Of a DNA stretch of 32,995 nucleotides, positions 18,517 to 26,258 are shown piece by piece. Source of the stretch: Nitrospirota bacterium (lineage in GTDB: Bacteria > Nitrospirota > Nitrospiria > JACQBZ01); NCBI GenBank assembly GCA_016194285.1, contig JACQBZ010000026.1:1-32995 (forward strand), in the 5' to 3' direction. Position 1 is the stretch's first letter. Every line of letters starts with the position of its first letter. The notes below the pieces were generated by a model that was not told where the DNA came from, did not search any database, and saw only the letters and a program-made list of their open reading frames with translations. A program made the translations under genes and the position numbers.

Positions 18517-19038
18517 AATCATTTTGATCGCCGGTGTTTTTTTTTAAATGGCTTGCCCCTTTTTGCGGCGGAGGCGGTGACCCATTCCAAGACGCTTTCC
18601 ATCAGCTCTAAAAGCATGACGGTAAAAAACATGGAACATCTGGCCATTTTCGAGGGCGATGTGGTTATGGTCAAAGAGGATATGACCATCACCGCCCGCC
18701 ATGCGGAGGTCACGTTTGCTTCCAAGAATGCCCCCAGCGAGACCTCTAAATCGTCCTCGGGACTCGTCGCTCCTCGGTCTCAATTTGAGAATAATGAGAT
18801 CACGGTCATCCACGCGACCGGAGATGTCGTCCTGCAGCAGGGGGAGAAACGGGCTAAATCCAACGAGGCGTTTTATTATCAAAAGGAAGATAAGGTCGTT
18901 CTGTTGGGGGAACCGGTCGCTTGGGAAAAGGACTACAAGGTTACCGGAACCAAGATGACGATTTACTTGCAAGAGGATCGGAGTGTCGTTGAAGGCAGCA
19001 AAGTGTTGATTCATCCCAAAGAACCGTCTCAAAAGTAA
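18497..19038 (+). CDS. lptA: LPS transport periplasmic protein LptA, with frameshift at a T9 run
   Basis: LptA forms the periplasmic bridge carrying LPS to LptDE. The mature part ([50 protein letters not shown]... to EPSQK) has the OstA beta-jellyroll pattern. The ORF track offers only a TTG start at 18553 and no signal peptide. ATG 18497, inside lptC after a GGGG SD, encodes [16 protein letters not shown] and then hits TAA at 18545. One extra T in the nine-T run 18537-18545 would give [18 protein letters not shown], a complete signal peptide ending at a plausible cleavage site and running into the mature frame. This is either homopolymer sequencing error or polymerase slippage. Overlap with lptC is 20 nt. 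Confidence 0.82.
18537..18545 (+). other. Nine-T homopolymer at the lptA frame change
   Basis: A run of nine T lies within the codons of the hydrophobic core of the LptA signal peptide. The frame upstream closes at TAA immediately after the run. The frame downstream is open through all of mature LptA. A +1 T (or -2) change restores a continuous protein. Confidence 0.85.
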
Positions 19039-19066
19039 GTTGAGTCAAACGTTTTCAAGGCGGATG

Positions 19067-19792
19067 ATGCTCTTAAGCGCGAAACATCTTGAGAAAAGTT
19101 TTCGAAAACGCAAGGTCGTGAAAGATGTCAGCCTGGAAGTAAAGACCGGCGAAGTGGTGGGATTATTGGGGCCGAATGGTGCCGGAAAGACGACGGTATT
19201 TTATATGATCGTGGGTCTGATCGCGGCGGATCAGGGAGAGATTTATCTCGATGATCAGAACATGACGCATCTGCCGATGTATCGACGAGCCCGTCGAGGA
19301 ATCGGCTATCTTCCGCAAGAACCTTCGGTTTTTCGAAAACTGACCGTTGAAGAGAATCTTCTTGCGATCCTTGAGACGTTGGACTATTCGCCCTCGGAAC
19401 GGCAGGAACGCCTCCATTCTCTCCTCAAAGAACTGAACATTTCGCATCTTTCAAAAAATAAAGCCTATGCCTTGTCGGGAGGAGAACGTCGGAGGGTCGA
19501 AATCACACGTTCGCTGGTGACGTCGCCTCACTTTCTTCTGCTGGACGAACCCTTCGCCGGAATCGATCCCATTGCGATTATCGATATTCAGAAGATTATC
19601 GGCCAATTAAAGGCCAAGGGAATCGGAATCCTCATCACGGATCATAACGTTCAGGAAACACTTGAAATTACGGATCGCTCTTATATAATCAGTGAAGGAG
19701 AAATCCTGGAATCAGGCACGTCCCAAGTTATCGCGAACAGTTCCAAGGCCAAGGCGATCTATCTGGGAGAAAAATTTCGATTTCATGGATAA
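19067..19792 (+). CDS. lptB: LPS export ABC transporter ATPase LptB
   Basis: LptB hydrolyses ATP in the inner-membrane LptB2FG complex that extracts LPS. It has the Walker [11 protein letters not shown]-loop [22 protein letters not shown] signature LSGGERRR, Walker [15 protein letters not shown] and switch His in [13 protein letters not shown]; the C-terminal [32 protein letters not shown] is specific for LptB. The ORF track begins at TTG 19040; ATG 19067 ([12 protein letters not shown]) matches the family start and has AAGG at about 6 nt, giving 241 residues, the usual size. ATG 19064 is also possible. lptF and lptG are not in the window. Confidence 0.96.
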   Translation: MLLSAKHLEKSFRKRKVVKDVSLEVKTGEVVGLLGPNGAGKTTVFYMIVGLIAADQGEIYLDDQNMTHLPMYRRARRGIGYLPQEPSVFRKLTVEENLLAILETLDYSPSERQERLHSLLKELNISHLSKNKAYALSGGERRRVEITRSLVTSPHFLLLDEPFAGIDPIAIIDIQKIIGQLKAKGIGILITDHNVQETLEITDRSYIISEGEILESGTSQVIANSSKAKAIYLGEKFRFHG

Positions 19793-19793
19793 G

Positions 19794-19841
19794 CCCTCGG
19801 TGGCAACACGAGGGGCCAACCCCGCTCCAGAGAATGGGGTT
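19794..19841. repeat. Tandem hairpins between lptB and rpoN
   Basis: The first hairpin, CCCTCGGTG/CACGAGGG, has a GCAA (GNRA-type) tetraloop and one bulge (19794-19814). The second pairs AACCCC (19818-19823) with GGGGTT (19836-19841). Neither is followed by a T-tract. They are compositionally like the other REP-type spacers here and probably affect mRNA stability rather than termination. Confidence 0.55.
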
Positions 19842-19866
19842 TGTCGCGAGGCATGACATTGGTATT

Positions 19867-21285
19867 ATGAAAACCCGACTTGATTTAAGACTGACTCAAA
19901 AACTGATCATGACGCCACAGCTGCAGCAGGCGATCAAACTGCTGCAACTCTCCAGGCTGGAACTCACACAAATGGTTTCGCAGGAACTCCTTGAAAATCC
20001 CTTGCTGGACGAGGTCACGGATCTGGAGGAGGCGGTCGAAGAGAAAAAGAACGAGGAAGATGAGACCACGCCGGATACCACGGAGGTCGAGCTGTCGTCA
20101 CAGTGGGAAGAATATATCGGGGATATCCAGCGCGAAAATAAGGAAACCGAGTATCCTTCCGGGGGAGGCGACGAGCCGCCTTCTTATGAACAGACGCTGA
20201 CCCGCCCTCAGTCGCTGTCGGAGCATCTCCTCTGGCAGTTAAGACTATCGGTCGCGACCCCGGAGGAAGTCGAGATCGGTAAAATCATCATTGGGAACAT
20301 CGACGAGGATGGGTATCTCCGGATCACGGTTGAGGAACTGGCGACATTGGCCGAAGCCAAAGGCGAGGAAGTCGAACGAGCGCTCAAGCTCATTCAGAGT
20401 TTTGACCCGATGGGGGTTGGCGCGAGAGATCTCAAAGAATGTTTGTCAATACAACTTGAACAACTTGGGCTGAAAGGCTCATTGGCCGACGTGATTGTAT
20501 CCAACCATCTGAAGGAGATCGAGACTCGAAGGTTTCAGGATATTGTCAAGTCACTGGGCGTTTCTCTGGAAGAAATCTTGGCGATCGTGAAAATCATTCA
20601 AGGCCTTGAACCCAAGCCCGGTCGGCCGTTCTTAACCGATGAAGCCCAAATTATTATTCCGGATATTTTTGTGACGAAGTCCGATGACGACTACGTCGTT
20701 GTCCTTAACGACGACGGCCTGCCCAAACTGCGCATCAGTCCTTACTATCAAAAATTGCTTTTGGAAAAAACGCAAACCCCCGATGCGACCCGCAACTATC
20801 TTGAAAGCCGGTTTCGATCGGCCATATGGTTGGTTCGCAGCATCGAACAACGGAACCGTACGATCTGTAAGGTGGCGCAAAGCATCGTGAAATTCCAACG
20901 GGAGTTCTTGGAAAAAGGGGTGGATAACTTAAAACCCTTGGTCCTGCGACAAGTGGCCGATGATATTTCCATGCATGAGTCGACCATCAGTCGAGTGACG
21001 ACGAACAAGTATATGCACACCCCTCGGGGAATCTTTGAATTGAAGTATTTTTTTAACAGCAGTCTTTCACGAAGCGGGGAGTTCGGCGGGGAAGTCTCCT
21101 CCGTCACGGTACGGGAGATCATCCGTCAGATGGTGTCGGGAGAAGATCCCAAAAATCCCCTCAAAGACCAGGAGATCGTTGAACGTCTCAGAAATCAGCA
21201 TATCGAAATTGCCCGGAGGACGGTGGCGAAATACCGGGTGGAACTTAAAATACCGCAGGCCAGTCGCCGTCGCTATCTATCCTGA
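19867..21285 (+). CDS. rpoN: RNA polymerase sigma-54 factor
   Basis: Sigma-54, 472 residues, directs RNAP to -24/-12 promoters and requires enhancer-binding ATPases. Region I is KTRLDLRLTQKLIMTPQLQQAIKLLQLSRLELTQMVSQELLENPLLDE; an acidic region II follows. The core-binding domain includes IGNIDEDGYLRI and FDPMGVGARDLKECL. The C-terminus has HESTISRVTTNKYMHTPRGIFELKYFF and the RpoN box ARRTVAKYR. The ORF-track start 19834 adds 11 non-conserved residues over repeat sequence; ATG 19867 (MKTRLDLRL) is the family start, though its SD is poor. It lies downstream of lptB, a widely conserved arrangement. Confidence 0.97.
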   Translation: MKTRLDLRLTQKLIMTPQLQQAIKLLQLSRLELTQMVSQELLENPLLDEVTDLEEAVEEKKNEEDETTPDTTEVELSSQWEEYIGDIQRENKETEYPSGGGDEPPSYEQTLTRPQSLSEHLLWQLRLSVATPEEVEIGKIIIGNIDEDGYLRITVEELATLAEAKGEEVERALKLIQSFDPMGVGARDLKECLSIQLEQLGLKGSLADVIVSNHLKEIETRRFQDIVKSLGVSLEEILAIVKIIQGLEPKPGRPFLTDEAQIIIPDIFVTKSDDDYVVVLNDDGLPKLRISPYYQKLLLEKTQTPDATRNYLESRFRSAIWLVRSIEQRNRTICKVAQSIVKFQREFLEKGVDNLKPLVLRQVADDISMHESTISRVTTNKYMHTPRGIFELKYFFNSSLSRSGEFGGEVSSVTVREIIRQMVSGEDPKNPLKDQEIVERLRNQHIEIARRTVAKYRVELKIPQASRRRYLS

Positions 21286-21373
21286 AAATGCGTTTTATTT
21301 TTTGGCCGAATCCAACGGAACAACGGTTCGTTCTCCTTAACGGTAAGCGCTGTTTTTGCTGAAGGAGTGAGGC

Positions 21374-21889
21374 ATGGAGGTTACGATTACCGGTCGACAT
21401 ATGGAAATGACCCAAGCCTTGCGCGATTATACCCGGCAGAGGCTAAAAAAAGTTTCTCGTTATTCCTTTAAACCGATTGAGGCGGCCGTGAGGTTGTCCG
21501 TTGAAAAGTATCGGCATACGGCCGAGATTACGTTATGGGTTGATGGAAATCGGATTCTGGCCAAAGAAGAGACGGACGAAATGTATCGGTCCATCGACAT
21601 GGCGATGGACAAGATCGAACAGAGGTTAAGGAGATACAAAGAGAAGCTATCCCGACACAAGCCGCCGTCGGCAAGGAAAACGCCGGTGCCGAAACCGGTG
21701 AAGAAGACGCCGATGATTACACGGGAAGCCTATATTGTATCCACGCTGTCGATGGACGATGCCCTGTCCCGGTTGGCTTTGGTGAAGACCGATCACGTGG
21801 TCTTTTTCGATGATACGGATGAGCAACTGAAATTGTTGATGCGAGGAAAGAATGGCCACTTCGAATTGACTGAACTTATCATCGATTGA
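21374..21889 (+). CDS. hpf: Ribosome hibernation promoting factor, long-type
   Basis: HPF/RaiA family protein that inactivates 70S ribosomes in stationary phase; the long form dimerises ribosomes to 100S through its C-terminal domain. The N-terminal domain is EVTITGRHMEMTQALRDYTRQRLKKVSRYSFKPIEAAVRLSVEKYRHTAEITLWVDGNRILAKEETDEMYRSIDMAMDKIEQRLRRYKEKL. A basic linker follows, then a C-terminal segment REAYIVSTLSMDDALSRLALVKTDHVVFFDDTDEQLKLLMRGKNGHFELTEL of long-HPF type. At 171 residues it is slightly shorter than typical long forms. GAAGGAG precedes ATG 21374. It is in the standard position after rpoN. Confidence 0.93.
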   Translation: MEVTITGRHMEMTQALRDYTRQRLKKVSRYSFKPIEAAVRLSVEKYRHTAEITLWVDGNRILAKEETDEMYRSIDMAMDKIEQRLRRYKEKLSRHKPPSARKTPVPKPVKKTPMITREAYIVSTLSMDDALSRLALVKTDHVVFFDDTDEQLKLLMRGKNGHFELTELIID

Positions 21890-21902
21890 ACCTTAAGGAA
21901 CG

Positions 21903-22775
21903 ATGTCCATGGACCTGCGATTGGTGATCGTCAGCGGATTGTCCGGTTCCGGAAAAACCAACGCATTGAAATGTTTTGAAGACCTCGGTTTTTTTTGCGT
22001 CGATAATCTCCCGCCACCCTTGTTGCCCGTCTTTGCCGACTTGTGTATCCAATCCAGCGCCGGAATTACGAAAGTCGCCGTCGGAATCGACATCCGGGAG
22101 CGGGACTTCTTACGGGATTTTTTGGCGATTTCGGAACGACTCAAAGGAGAAGGATACCAGTATGAACTGATTTTTTTTGAAGCCGATGACGAAGTGCTGG
22201 TCCGACGGTTTTCCGAAACAAGGCGGCCCCATCCTCTGGCAAAGAATACGCCGATTCTTGAAGGAATCCAAAAGGAGAGGGAGCAGTTGGCTGAACTGAA
22301 GAAACGGTCGGACCGGATTATCGATACCTCCAATTTCACGATCCAGCAGTTGAAGGATGTCATTGCCCAATACTATTTAGATCAAGGGGAGATTCGAAAG
22401 CCCAGCATCTCCGTTATTTCTTTTGGTTATAAATACGGGATTCCCTACGAAACCGATCTGCTGTTCGATGTGCGATTTCTTCAGAACCCGAATTTTGTGT
22501 CCGAGCTGAAGCCTCTATCCGGCGAGGATCCGGCCGTCCAGGACTATGTCTTTCGGAAGCCGGAGGCGGATCGATTCATTGAGCTGGTTAAATCGTTCCT
22601 CTCCTTTCTGGTTCCATTTTATGAAAAGGAAGGCCGTCCCTATTTAACCCTCGCGATTGGCTGTACGGGAGGGCGTCATCGCTCCGTGGCCATCGCTCGA
22701 CGGCTTCATGATGATCTTAAGGCAGCCCATTATCAAGTGGTGCTGCGACATCGCGATGTCAATCGGGATCGCTGA
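21903..22775 (+). CDS. rapZ: RNase adapter protein RapZ / nucleotide-binding YvcJ family
   Basis: P-loop protein of the RapZ family, 290 residues. In E. coli it guides RNase E to the GlmZ sRNA and senses glucosamine-6-phosphate; in other phyla the role is less clear. Walker A GLSGSGKT is near residue 13, followed by ALKCFEDLGFFCVDNLPPPLLP, a family signature. The C-terminal domain has ISFGYKYGIPYETDLLFDVRFLQNPNF and AIGCTGGRHRSVAIARRL. ATG 21903 or 21909 could be the start. It follows hpf directly, without the ptsN or hprK gene often found between them. The stop is immediately followed by the ATG of the next ORF. Confidence 0.95.
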   Translation: MSMDLRLVIVSGLSGSGKTNALKCFEDLGFFCVDNLPPPLLPVFADLCIQSSAGITKVAVGIDIRERDFLRDFLAISERLKGEGYQYELIFFEADDEVLVRRFSETRRPHPLAKNTPILEGIQKEREQLAELKKRSDRIIDTSNFTIQQLKDVIAQYYLDQGEIRKPSISVISFGYKYGIPYETDLLFDVRFLQNPNFVSELKPLSGEDPAVQDYVFRKPEADRFIELVKSFLSFLVPFYEKEGRPYLTLAIGCTGGRHRSVAIARRLHDDLKAAHYQVVLRHRDVNRDR

Positions 22776-23552
22776 ATGATCAAGAAATCGAAAACGTCTC
22801 TGCTGTTAACATTGAATTTGGAGCATTGCTCTATCGAGACCGTCATTGGACTACTCAAGGCCACGACGACCGATGGAACCCTCCTCGACCAAATCGCAAA
22901 GCTGCGCCATCGGGATCAAGCCCTCATGGAGATGCTGATCAGTCACCCCAGGGTCATGCCGCAAACCTTCCTTTTTCTCTATAGCAATGCCTCGGCCGAT
23001 TTTAAAAAGCGGATTCAAGCGATAAAGAAGGAGCCCGTTTCCCCGGCCAACAAGGGCTTGGTCCCGTATCAAGGACTTGGCATAGAACCGGTCTCAACGG
23101 AAGGGGGGATTGAAAAAGATCATCCAACGGCAGATAAGGAGACGCTTTATCAACGCATTCAAAAGATGCCGGTGGCTGAAAAGGTACAATTCGCGCTACG
23201 CGCCGGAAAGGATGCGCGAAGCCTCTTGCTCAAGGATCCCAATCGTCAGGTGTCTCAGGCGGTTTTGGCCAGTCCGAAAATTACCGAGGATGAAATTCTT
23301 CTCATCGCGCAATCGCGAAACGTTTCAGATGACATTTTAAGAAGTGTCGGTAAAAATAAAGAGTGGCTAAAGAACTACTCTATTCTTTTCGCGCTCATCG
23401 CCAATCCGAAGACTCCGGTTGGGATTTCGGTCTCGCTGTTGGGGTCGGTCAAGGTAAAGGATCTGGGCCTCCTGGTCAAAAATCGGAACATTCCCGAAGC
23501 CGTTCGATCGGGCGCCCAACGTCTATTGTATGCGAAGCAAAAGCAGTCCTAA
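22776..23552 (+). CDS. Conserved-looking helical-repeat protein of unknown function
   Basis: 258 residues with no signal peptide or membrane segment, so probably cytosolic. The N-terminal part (to about 90) is predicted helical by eye, a linker with PVSPANKGLVPYQ follows, then a C-terminal series of short helix pairs: LLKDPNRQVSQAVLASPKITEDEILLIAQSRNVSDDILRSVGKNKEWLKNYSILFALIANPKTPVGISVSLLGSVKVKDLGLLVKNRNIPEAVRSGAQRLL. The recurring NP-K-T(P) / S-R-N-V and K-N-R-N-I-P motifs look like HEAT/variant-LRR-type repeats; I recall similar proteins of unknown function in Desulfobacterota and related phyla. ATG 22776 abuts the rapZ stop (TGAATG), so co-translation is likely. No specific function is assigned. 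Confidence 0.85.
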   Translation: MIKKSKTSLLLTLNLEHCSIETVIGLLKATTTDGTLLDQIAKLRHRDQALMEMLISHPRVMPQTFLFLYSNASADFKKRIQAIKKEPVSPANKGLVPYQGLGIEPVSTEGGIEKDHPTADKETLYQRIQKMPVAEKVQFALRAGKDARSLLLKDPNRQVSQAVLASPKITEDEILLIAQSRNVSDDILRSVGKNKEWLKNYSILFALIANPKTPVGISVSLLGSVKVKDLGLLVKNRNIPEAVRSGAQRLLYAKQKQS

Positions 23553-23573
23553 TTATCTTCCCCTATAATCAAA

Positions 23574-23591
23574 CCCCCTATCCTTGGGGGG
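23574..23591 (+). other. Small C5/G5 hairpin downstream of the repeat-protein gene
   Basis: CCCCC (23574-23578) pairs with GGGGG (23586-23590) across TATCCTT. The following bases are TCATGTCC, without a T-tract, so it is at best a weak or Rho-assisted terminator for the lpt-rpoN-rapZ transcript. The rest of the 189-nt spacer is AT-rich and contains the promoter described next. Confidence 0.35.
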
Positions 23592-23658
23592 TCATGTCCA
23601 TTTATGTACAATCCGACGAATTTTTTCTAAAAACATGGTTTTTTTTCAATGAAATCCC

Positions 23659-23686
23659 TTGACAAGCTGGATATAGTAAGTATACT
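23659..23686 (+). promoter_or_regulatory. Strong sigma-70-type promoter upstream of merR-like gene and pilMNOPQ
   Basis: A perfect TTGACA (23659-23664), 16-nt spacer and TATACT (23681-23686, five of six consensus bases), preceded by AT-rich sequence with T and A runs that could be an UP element. This is the best consensus promoter in the window. Transcription would start near 23693, about 50 nt before the small regulator gene. Confidence 0.75.
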
Positions 23687-23690
23687 TGCT
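23675..23690. promoter_or_regulatory. Palindrome overlapping the -10 box (operator candidate)
   Basis: AGTAAGTATACTTGCT (23675-23690) has a perfect ten-base core AAGTATACTT and near-symmetric flanks (AGTA.../...TGCT). It covers the TATACT -10 hexamer. Such a position is suited to repression, and the neighbouring gene encodes a small MerR-type DNA-binding protein, so autoregulation is a reasonable hypothesis. Confidence 0.45.
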
Positions 23691-23741
23691 ATTATTAGAT
23701 AGCTAAATCTGAAAATATTTCTCAACACTTAGGATTGAGGC

Positions 23742-23945
23742 ATGGTTCCAAATATCAGGGTTAAACGGTACAAGACGAGAGACATCTGCAAAATTTTTGA
23801 TATCTCAAAGGCCACGCTCTTTCGTTGGGAAAAGGATGGACTGATCTCCAATGTCGGCCGAGACTGGCGTAACTGGCGCCTCTACTCCAAGCATAATATA
23901 AAAGAGATCCGTAAAATCATGCAAAGCAGAAACAGCCGACTCTAG
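23742..23945 (+). CDS. Mini MerR-type (helix-turn-helix only) DNA-binding protein
   Basis: 67 residues. YKTRDICKIFDISKATLFRWEKDGLISNVGRDWRNWRLYSKHNIKEIRKIM matches the MerR-type winged helix: a recognition HTH (DICKIFDISKATLFRWEKDG), the wing (RDWRNWRLYS) and a following helix. It lacks the long dimerisation helix and effector domain of full MerR regulators, so it resembles stand-alone MerR/AlpA/excisionase-like proteins. It lies 26 nt upstream of pilM and downstream of a strong promoter with a -10 palindrome; a role in controlling pilus assembly genes is inferred from position only. GAGG precedes the ATG. Confidence 0.82.
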   Translation: MVPNIRVKRYKTRDICKIFDISKATLFRWEKDGLISNVGRDWRNWRLYSKHNIKEIRKIMQSRNSRL

Positions 23946-23971
23946 TCATTCAAAAAGGTAGGTGTCTGAAG

Positions 23972-25042
23972 ATGTTTTTTCCCTTTTCAAAAGCCAATCC
24001 CCTGTTTGGACTGGATATTGGTTCCAGTGCGATCAAAGTCGTTCAACTCAAGGAGAAGAAAACGGGTTATTATCTCGAGAAATTTGGCATTAAGACTTTG
24101 GCCCCTGAAATGATCGTGGACGGTACGGTGATGGATGCGAGCAGTGTTGGGGGTATCATAAAGGAATTGCTGGCCGAGCAGAAGATCAAGCTGAAGGATG
24201 TGGCCATTTCAATTTCCGGCCATTCCGTGATCGTGAAAAAAATTAGCCTTCCGGCGATGACCGAAGACGAACTGGAAGAATCGATCAAGTGGGAAGCGGA
24301 ACAGTATATCCCGTTCGACATCAACGACGTCAATATCGATTTTCATATTTTGGGAACGGTCGAAGGGCAGGATGGACAGCCCCAGATGAATGTCCTTTTG
24401 GTGGCGGCGAAAAAGGACAAGCTGAATGAGTACATCTCCTTGGTGGCCGATGCGGGCCTGACTCCCCGGGTGGTCGATGTGGACGCCTTTGCGATTGAAA
24501 ATATGTATGGGGTGAACTACGGCGTTCGGGAGAGTGAAGTCGTCGCCTTGGTGAATATCGGCGCCAGCGTGATGAACATCAACATCTTAAAGAATACGAT
24601 GTCGTCCTTTACACGCGACATTTCAATCGGCGGAAACCGGTACACCGAAACGATTCAGAAAGAATTGAATCTGAGTTATCAGGACGCGGAACAGGCCAAG
24701 CGATTGGAGAACCCGGAAGGGGTGAATCCCGAGGCTCTTTCCGCGGTGATGAATGCCGTGAATACCGAAGTGGCCGGTGAGGTCACCCGCTCCGTTGATT
24801 ATTTTAAAACAGCCTCCGCGCAGGAGAATATCGACAAAGTTGTTTTATGCGGAGGAGCGGCCCGATCGAGAGGACTGGTCACATTGCTGGGTGAACGTCT
24901 TGGGGTACCGGTCGAGCTGGCCAACCCTTTCAATCAAATCGATATTGATAAGAAGACGTTCAGCGTTGAAGAGGTTCAGGAGTTGGCTCCGCAGGCCGCC
25001 GTAGGCGTCGGCCTTGCGATTCGGAAGATGGGTGATCGATGA
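23972..25042 (+). CDS. pilM: Type IV pilus assembly protein PilM
   Basis: Actin-like ATP-binding cytoplasmic protein of the type IV pilus alignment complex, 356 residues. The nucleotide-binding phosphate-1 motif is FGLDIGSSAIKVVQLKEK at the N-terminus. VVALVNIGASVMNINILKNTMSSFTRDISIGGNRYTETIQKELNLSYQDAEQAKRL and the adenosine motif VVLCGGAARSRGLVTLLGERLGVPVELANPF are characteristic. It recruits PilN through the PilN N-terminal peptide. AAAGGTAGG lies upstream of ATG 23972. The stop overlaps pilN by 4 nt (ATGA). Confidence 0.96.
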   Translation: MFFPFSKANPLFGLDIGSSAIKVVQLKEKKTGYYLEKFGIKTLAPEMIVDGTVMDASSVGGIIKELLAEQKIKLKDVAISISGHSVIVKKISLPAMTEDELEESIKWEAEQYIPFDINDVNIDFHILGTVEGQDGQPQMNVLLVAAKKDKLNEYISLVADAGLTPRVVDVDAFAIENMYGVNYGVRESEVVALVNIGASVMNINILKNTMSSFTRDISIGGNRYTETIQKELNLSYQDAEQAKRLENPEGVNPEALSAVMNAVNTEVAGEVTRSVDYFKTASAQENIDKVVLCGGAARSRGLVTLLGERLGVPVELANPFNQIDIDKKTFSVEEVQELAPQAAVGVGLAIRKMGDR

Positions 25043-25590
25043 TCAAGATCAATTTACTGCCGATTCCCAAGGCCCGAAAAGCCAAGAAGCAAATGGAGAT
25101 TCAGTACGAGCTGATCTTGGCGGGCGTATTGATCGGTTTCGTTCTTGTAGCCTGCACCTATTTTTGGTATTTAATGGATTCTCGAATCGACCGTCTTAAA
25201 GATCAAAAAACCAAAGCGAACGCAGAATTGACGGTGTTGAAGGAAAAAGTCAAGGAAGTTGAAAACTATGAAAACAACAAAAAGATCCTTGAAGATAAGA
25301 ATAGGATCATTGAACAGTTAAAGAAAAATCAAGGGGCCCCGGTCCGTTTACTGGACGAACTCAGCAAGAGTATGGAGCCTCTCAAGATTTGGTTGACCAC
25401 CGTCACGGAGCAAGGTTCGCAAGTGGAAGTTGACGGCAAAGCCATTACCAATTCCGACATCGTTGAATTTATCAATAACATGAAGAATACGAAGTTTTTT
25501 ACCGATATTCAATTGATCGAATCCCGACAGGCCATTGAATTAAATATTCCGGTTTATAATTTCAAACTTCGATGCACCATGGTGATTTAA
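25039..25590 (+). CDS. pilN: Type IV pilus assembly protein PilN
   Basis: 183-residue bitopic inner-membrane protein. The N-terminal KINLLP motif (residues 3-8) is the known PilM-binding peptide. One membrane segment (LILAGVLIGFVLVACTYFWYL) is followed by a coiled coil (LKDQKTKANAELTVLKEKVKEVENYENNKKILEDKNRIIEQLKKN) and a ferredoxin-like periplasmic domain (LLDELSKSMEPLKIWLTTVTEQGSQVEVDGKAITNSDIVEFINNM). It pairs with PilO. The start overlaps pilM by 4 nt and the stop abuts pilO. Confidence 0.95.
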   Translation: MIKINLLPIPKARKAKKQMEIQYELILAGVLIGFVLVACTYFWYLMDSRIDRLKDQKTKANAELTVLKEKVKEVENYENNKKILEDKNRIIEQLKKNQGAPVRLLDELSKSMEPLKIWLTTVTEQGSQVEVDGKAITNSDIVEFINNMKNTKFFTDIQLIESRQAIELNIPVYNFKLRCTMVI

Positions 25591-26253
25591 ATGAACCTGG
25601 ATTTTATTAAAAATCTTCCAACGTATCAGAAGCTCCTGGCCCTATTCCTGATCAATATCCTCATCGTGGCCATGTTTTTCTGGTTTTTTTACCTACCGCA
25701 AAACAACCTCATTGCGGGATTGCAGACCGACCTTGCGAAACTCGAAAGCGAGATCGGAATCCAGCGTGCGAAGGTTGAGAAACTGGAGCAATTGAAAAAA
25801 GAGAATGCCGAGCTCGAAAAACAACTGGCGGAGAAAAAAGAGCAGCTTCCCCCGGAAGGGGAAGTGGCCAGCTTGCTGAAGCAGGTTTCCGACCTGGGGC
25901 TTCGGGTGGGTCTTGATTTTAAGTTGTGGAAGCCTTCTGCCAAGAAAGATAACCCCAGTGGTCTGTATGCAGAGATTCCGGTGGAGGTCGAAGTCGGCGG
26001 CGGATATCACACAACCGCCCTGTTCTTTGACAGTGTGAGCAAGCTCCCGCGAATCGTGAATATTAACAATATCAAAATGGGAACCCCGAAGGTTGAAAGA
26101 GGGCGCTTGGTCGTCCACACCGCTTTTGTGGCCACCGCCTTCGCGGCGGCCGAAGCAAAACCGGTCGAAGACAAGAAAAAACCTCAGGCCGGCGCCAAGG
26201 GCGGACCGGCCCCGGCCAAAGGCGCAAAGGCCGGGTCGCCAGGGATTGAATAA
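25591..26253 (+). CDS. pilO: Type IV pilus assembly protein PilO
   Basis: 220-residue bitopic inner-membrane protein. A short cytosolic N-terminus (MNLDFIKNLPTYQK) and a membrane segment (LLALFLINILIVAMFFWFFYLP) are followed by a coiled coil (LQTDLAKLESEIGIQRAKVEKLEQLKKENAELEKQLAEKKEQLP). The periplasmic fold follows: SLLKQVSDLGLRVGLDFKLWKP...YAEIPVEVEVGGGYHTTALFFDSVSKLPRIVNINNIKM, the PilO pattern. A low-complexity K/A/P/G tail (KPVEDKKKPQAGAKGGPAPAKGAKAG) extends the C-terminus. It links PilN to PilP. ATG follows the pilN TAA without a gap. Confidence 0.95.
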   Translation: MNLDFIKNLPTYQKLLALFLINILIVAMFFWFFYLPQNNLIAGLQTDLAKLESEIGIQRAKVEKLEQLKKENAELEKQLAEKKEQLPPEGEVASLLKQVSDLGLRVGLDFKLWKPSAKKDNPSGLYAEIPVEVEVGGGYHTTALFFDSVSKLPRIVNINNIKMGTPKVERGRLVVHTAFVATAFAAAEAKPVEDKKKPQAGAKGGPAPAKGAKAGSPGIE

Positions 26254-26258
26254 CAAAA

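Noticed and set aside
23363-23662. 99-residue + strand ORF overlapping the end of the helical-repeat gene and the spacer
   Set aside because: It re-reads the previous gene out of frame and runs over the promoter region; no family resemblance.
24070-24333. Ser-rich minus-strand ORF opposite pilM
   Set aside because: Antisense shadow of the actin-like protein gene without start signals.
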